The notes beneath the pieces were generated by a model. The model saw nothing but the letters and a program-made list of their open reading frames with translations. It had not been told where the DNA came from and searched no databases. Position numbers and translations under genes: made by a program. Source: SAR324 cluster bacterium (GTDB lineage Bacteria; SAR324; JACQKK01). From it: DNA of 7,851 nt. This document shows, piece after piece, positions 5,426 to 7,851 of this stretch (position 1 is the first letter of the stretch; each line of letters starts with the position of its first letter). The stretch lies in the NCBI GenBank assembly GCA_027296185.1, contig JAPUJL010000475.1, positions 1 through 7,851 of the forward strand. Reading direction: 5' to 3'.

Positions 5426-6235
5426 ATGCCCATGCTCGACCGGGGCGACTGCTCCCTCTTCTACGATGTCCACGACCTCACGCCTCCCTGGGTGGAAAAC
5501 GCGGCGACGATCGTCTTTCACCACGGGGTGGGGATCAACGCCGATATCTGGATCGAGTGGCTGCCTGCTCTCGCCGGGCGCTACCGCATCGTGCGCTTCG
5601 ACACCCGCGGCTTCGGCAGCTCCACCGCGCCGGGCAAGGGCTATCCCTGGAGCCTGGACATGCTGGTCGAGGACGTGATCGCCGTGGCGGGGGCGGCGGG
5701 GGTGGAGCAGTTTCACCTCGTCGGCGAATCCCTCGGGGGCACGGTGGCCATGGCGCTTGCCGCGAAGCATCCGCAAGCGGTGCACAGCCTCACCGTCTGC
5801 TCCGCCTCCCACCGCGGCGGCGGCATCCAGCGGGTGCGGGAATGGCGCGAGTTCATCGGGCGCAAGGGAATGGAGGCCTGGTCCGATCGGATGATGGGCC
5901 TGCGCTTCACGGATGGCGCGCTGCCTCGGCCCGTGTACCGTTGGTTCGACCGGGTGCAGGGCGCCTCTTCGGCGGATTCGGTGCTGGATCTGGCCGACCT
6001 ATTGATCGGCACCGATATTTCCTCCGCCTTGCTGGAGATTCGGGCGCCCACCCTGCTGCTGGCGCCGGACGGCAGCCCGTTCGTGCCGGTGGCGATCCCG
6101 TTGGAAATCCGGGAGCGCATCCCCAATTGCGAACTGCAGGTGTTCGCGGGCGCCCGGCACGGGCTCGCCTGCTCTCATGCCCGCGCCTGCAGCCGGACCC
6201 TGCTCGACTTCCTGGCCCGGCACGGATTCGGCTAG
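5426..6235 (+). CDS. Alpha/beta hydrolase
   Basis: The 269-residue product is a cytoplasmic alpha/beta-fold hydrolase related to the 3-oxoadipate enol-lactonase / epoxide hydrolase branch. The oxyanion-hole loop is FHHGVG (31-36). The strand ending RIVRFDTRGFGSS (54-66) is typical of the fold. The nucleophile elbow is GESLGG (100-105) with Ser102, and the catalytic His245 lies in GARHGL. The likely acid is Asp215 in LLLAPDGSPFVP. The cap region (about 125-185) carries the specificity and is not diagnostic. The substrate is probably an ester or lactone. The ATG at 5426 is preferred to a GTG at 5393 because GAGG (5416-5419) is six bases upstream and residues before it are unlike the family; the ATG at 5432 is a second possibility. 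The gene is convergent with the SDR gene. PcaD-like hydrolases often act beside CMD-type enzymes, and one starts about 1.5 kb downstream. Confidence 0.92.
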   Translation: MPMLDRGDCSLFYDVHDLTPPWVENAATIVFHHGVGINADIWIEWLPALAGRYRIVRFDTRGFGSSTAPGKGYPWSLDMLVEDVIAVAGAAGVEQFHLVGESLGGTVAMALAAKHPQAVHSLTVCSASHRGGGIQRVREWREFIGRKGMEAWSDRMMGLRFTDGALPRPVYRWFDRVQGASSADSVLDLADLLIGTDISSALLEIRAPTLLLAPDGSPFVPVAIPLEIRERIPNCELQVFAGARHGLACSHARACSRTLLDFLARHGFG

Positions 6236-6342
6236 GCTCCGCCTGAAAGTTCCGGCCCGCCCCTCACCCCCGCCTTCGCTCGGGACCGGCGAGACGCCCC
6301 CTATGCGGGTTCCTCGGAAAGGAGGCCCACGGAGAGCGAACG

Positions 6343-6468
6343 ATGAGCGATCCGCGCTGCCGACGTTGGGCGCGCGGGCCGCGCCTGCCCAGGCTCCGCT
6401 TCCGCCTGGAACGACGGGGAATGGGCGCGGAGCCTCAACCCACCGTGCCTCAACCCACCATGCTGTAG
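6343..6468 (+). CDS. Possible 41-residue arginine-rich small ORF
   Basis: An ATG at 6343 opens 41 codons (start MSDPRCRRWARGPRLPRLRF, end PTML). GGAG at 6331-6334 is well placed, and a second, stronger AAAGGAGG lies at 6318-6325. The peptide is very basic, with nine arginines in the first 25 residues and no predicted membrane segment. Its end covers the 15-base duplication (6432-6461), giving a repeated PQPT, and overlaps the last 19 bases of the SDR gene on the other strand. It may be a chance frame in GC-rich DNA; only the ribosome-binding context argues for it. Confidence 0.18.
   Translation: MSDPRCRRWARGPRLPRLRFRLERRGMGAEPQPTVPQPTML
6432..6461. repeat. 15-base tandem duplication across the SDR stop codon
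   Basis: GCCTCAACCCACCGT (6432-6446) and GCCTCAACCCACCAT (6447-6461) differ at one base. On the minus strand the unit contains the SDR's final codons and its TGA. Because the unit is a multiple of three, the second TGA is in frame five codons after the first. It acts as a back-up stop and shows recent local duplication. Confidence 0.8.
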
Positions 6469-7250
6469 CCTCCACTGACGCTGAGCACCTGGCCGGTGAT
6501 GTGGCCCGCCGCCTCGTCCGAGGAGAGGAAGAGCACGGCGTTGGCTACGTCGCGGGCCTTGCCCAGCTTCCGCAGGGGCATGTTGTGGGCGATCTTGGCC
6601 AACTGATCCTCCGAGTAGAGCTCGTCCTTGTTCACCCACAGGCTGGTGCTGCCGATCTCGTCGCCGGATTGCGGGACGGTGAACCCCGGACAGATGGCGT
6701 TGCAGCGAATGCCGAAGCGCCCGTTCTCCTTGGCGATGGTCTTCATGAAGCCGTTGATGGCCGCCTTGACCCCGCTGTAGACCGCTTGGCGCGGTTCTCC
6801 CTGGCGGCTGGCGTCGGAACTGAGGGAGACGATTGCTCCCTTGTTCTGCTCGATCATGGTCTCCAGCACCGCGCGGGTACAATTCAACACGCCGCCGTAG
6901 TTGACCTGGATGACCTTCTGCCAGACCTCCGGGTCGGTCTGGGTGAAAAAGGCGGGCGGGTCCCACCAGCCCGCGTTGTTGATCAGCACGTCCACTCGCC
7001 CCTGAGCGTCGCGGGCGCTGCGCACCAGGTTTTCCGCCTGATCGAGCCGGGACACGTCGGTCAGGACCACCTGCACGTCGCCCGGCCCGGCGCTGTTCGC
7101 CGTCTCGGCCACCTTGCCCGCCTGCTCCGGGTCGATGTCGCCCACCGTGACGTGGGCGCCCTCGGCCGCCAGGCCCAATACGATGGCGCGGCCGATGTGC
7201 GAGCCGCCCCCGGTGACGATCACCGATTTGCCAGCCAGTCCCAGATCCAT
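6450..7250 (-). CDS. SDR family oxidoreductase (NAD-type, classical)
   Basis: The 266-residue product is a classical short-chain dehydrogenase/reductase, cytoplasmic and usually tetrameric, oxidising or reducing a hydroxyl/carbonyl group. The nucleotide-binding loop is TGGGSHIG (13-20), and Asp38 (VGDID) at the end of the second strand points to NAD(H) rather than NADP(H). NNAG is at 91-94. The catalytic set is Asn117 (VNYGG), Ser145 (SLSSDAS), Tyr158 and Lys162 (YSGVK). The PG motif is at 188-189, and ITGQVLSVSGG (251-261) is the C-terminal signature. The usual DGG is SGG here. The ATG at 7250 is fixed by AGGAGG (7260-7255), four bases upstream, with homology starting at the first residues. 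It is convergent with the hydrolase gene and divergent from the CMD-like gene. The substrate is unknown. Confidence 0.95.
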   Translation of the reverse strand: MDLGLAGKSVIVTGGGSHIGRAIVLGLAAEGAHVTVGDIDPEQAGKVAETANSAGPGDVQVVLTDVSRLDQAENLVRSARDAQGRVDVLINNAGWWDPPAFFTQTDPEVWQKVIQVNYGGVLNCTRAVLETMIEQNKGAIVSLSSDASRQGEPRQAVYSGVKAAINGFMKTIAKENGRFGIRCNAICPGFTVPQSGDEIGSTSLWVNKDELYSEDQLAKIAHNMPLRKLGKARDVANAVLFLSSDEAAGHITGQVLSVSGGYSMVG

Positions 7251-7310
7251 GGCGCCTCCTGTTCGCTGGGCGTCTGCTTCTTCCCACGCCCGCCCGCGCT
7301 GCCGCGCTTT

Positions 7311-7337
7311 GGAGGAGGCCTCAGGGGCCGCTCCTCC
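7311..7337 (-). promoter_or_regulatory. Leader hairpin upstream of the SDR, with an anti-SD-like arm
   Basis: GGAGGA (7311-7316) pairs with TCCTCC (7332-7337) and GGCC (7317-7320) with GGCC (7326-7329), with a two-base bulge and a five-base loop. In minus-strand RNA the 3' arm reads CCTCCTCC, complementary to the SDR's own SD (AGGAGG, 7260-7255) about 50 bases downstream. The arm could pair with either partner. Regulatory use is speculation, since GGAGGA-type sequences recur by chance in GC-rich DNA. Confidence 0.3.
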
Positions 7338-7515
7338 CGTGTAACCTGGCGGGTGGGATTCGTCTGTTCTCGGCGCCTTGTATCGGGGTGCGGCGGGAAA
7401 AGCAATCCCGGCGCCCACTATCCGCCGGCTGGTGGCCGGGCGGGATCCTAGCGGGATTGCAGCCCCACCGCGCGATCTGGTACACCAGTGCGGGCGGCGC
7501 GCAAGGTTCGGGCGT

Positions 7516-7647
7516 GTGCCCCTGCGCGGCGGAATTGGCTCCGCCTGGGATGTGGCCCACGCCGGGCTCCTGCTCCCGTCGGACGAGGCGAAATTCATCG
7601 CTGCGGCGGTGCTGCCCTTCACCGGCGGCCAGAGCGCGGTCATCGGC
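7516..7647 (+). pseudogene. C-terminal remnant of a second SDR
   Basis: The plus frame encodes VPLRGGIGSAWDVAHAGLLL (7516-7575) and then PSDEAKFIAAAVLPFTGGQS with AVIG after it. This matches the C-terminal end of SDR proteins, where 'VPL..(M/G)GT.WDVA.AALFLASDEA.(Y/F)ITG..L.VDGG' is standard. Key positions are worn: ITG reads IAA, DGG reads TGG, and ASDE reads PSDE. No cofactor loop, NNAG or YxxxK occurs upstream in any frame I checked, and the frame has no proper stop: it runs past 7716 into the next gene out of phase. It differs from the intact SDR on the opposite strand, so it is not simply its copy. I read it as the tail of a deleted SDR gene that once preceded the CMD-like gene. Chance resemblance is unlikely over 40 residues but not excluded. 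Confidence 0.6.
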
Positions 7648-7715
7648 TACACCGGGCAGGGGGCTGGCTCTCGCGGAAGCACGGCCCCGCACTCGTTCGA
7701 GGAACGGAAACGCAC

Positions 7716-7851
7716 ATGGCAAGAATACCCCTGGTGGAAAAGGCCGATGCGGCGCCCCGCGTCGCGGATTACTACGCGAAACTGGAAGAGGGCGGCTTCC
7801 AGGTGCTGAACATCTACAAGGCGCTGGGGAACTGCCCGCAGTTCGTCCCGG
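7716..7851 (+). CDS. Carboxymuconolactone decarboxylase (CMD) family protein, 5' part
   Basis: Forty-five codons are present before the window ends. MARIPLVEKADAAPRVADYY (1-20) is followed by a segment ending LNIYKALGNCPQFVP (31-45). 'Ixx(hydrophobic)ALxxxPxhh' after an Ala-Pro-rich start is the N-terminal pattern of CMD/AhpD-like proteins, small all-helical oligomers. They include 4-carboxymuconolactone decarboxylase and peroxidase-type members. The part that would tell these apart (a CxxC or its absence) lies beyond the edge. SD is GAGGAA at 7699-7704, eleven bases upstream, a bit long. It is divergent from the SDR gene and follows the SDR remnant. Confidence 0.7.
   Translation, partial: MARIPLVEKADAAPRVADYYAKLEEGGFQVLNIYKALGNCPQFVP

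Larger units (their letters stand above)
7251..7715. other. 465-base region without an intact gene
   Basis: This divergent spacer holds the AGGAGG SD of the minus-strand SDR (7255-7260), a leader hairpin (7311-7337), an apparent SDR remnant on the plus strand (7516-7647), and the SD of the CMD-like gene (GAGGAA, 7699-7704). The minus-strand frame is open upstream of the SDR start but is low-complexity and motif-free, so I do not extend the gene into it. No clear promoter was found for either flanking gene. Confidence 0.6.

Noticed and set aside
7251..7643. N-terminal extension of the minus-strand SDR
   Set aside because: The cofactor loop would be displaced by about 130 residues, and AGGAGG directly precedes the ATG at 7250.

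Overview
The window is strongly GC-rich, compactly coded bacterial chromosome with good Shine-Dalgarno (SD) sites. An ApaG protein, a DctP-type TRAP substrate-binding protein and a CCDC90/DUF1640-like coiled-coil/TM protein together suggest a free-living Pseudomonadota, possibly gamma- or betaproteobacterial. The species cannot be named from the sequence. No rRNA, tRNA, CRISPR array, transposase or integrase was seen.

Layout, left to right. The left edge may hold the first 16 codons of a gene running off the window on the minus strand. Next is a small basic membrane-anchored protein (222-623, +), convergent with an FMN nitroreductase (649-1371, -). The nitroreductase is divergent from a solitary TRAP substrate-binding protein (1558-2664, +). 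The 186-base region between those two holds a good minus-strand sigma70-type promoter and a 26-base inverted repeat over its -35 box. An aldo/keto reductase (2763-3803, -) is convergent with the binding protein and divergent from apaG (3930-4313, +). Two minus-strand genes follow: a small coiled-coil/TM protein (4356-4556) and a secreted four-cysteine protein of unknown family (4611-5060). A 365-base non-coding gap with short repeats precedes an alpha/beta hydrolase (5426-6235, +). The hydrolase is convergent with an NAD-type short-chain dehydrogenase (SDR; 6450-7250, -). After a 465-base gap comes the start of a carboxymuconolactone decarboxylase (CMD) family gene (7716 to the right edge, +).

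Most genes encode small-molecule enzymes: nitroreductase, aldo/keto reductase, alpha/beta hydrolase, SDR and CMD-like protein. With an uptake-type binding protein this looks like an accessory region for organic-compound uptake and turnover. Because the genes alternate in strand and do not form one operon, a shared pathway is only an inference.

The least expected observation is in the gap before the CMD-like gene. Positions 7516-7647 (+) encode what reads as the decayed C-terminal end of a second, different SDR with no N-terminal part. No complete undescribed system was identified. The main points to check are this remnant, the 1453-1478 inverted repeat, the orphan binding protein with an altered pocket motif, and the short coiled-coil/TM protein.
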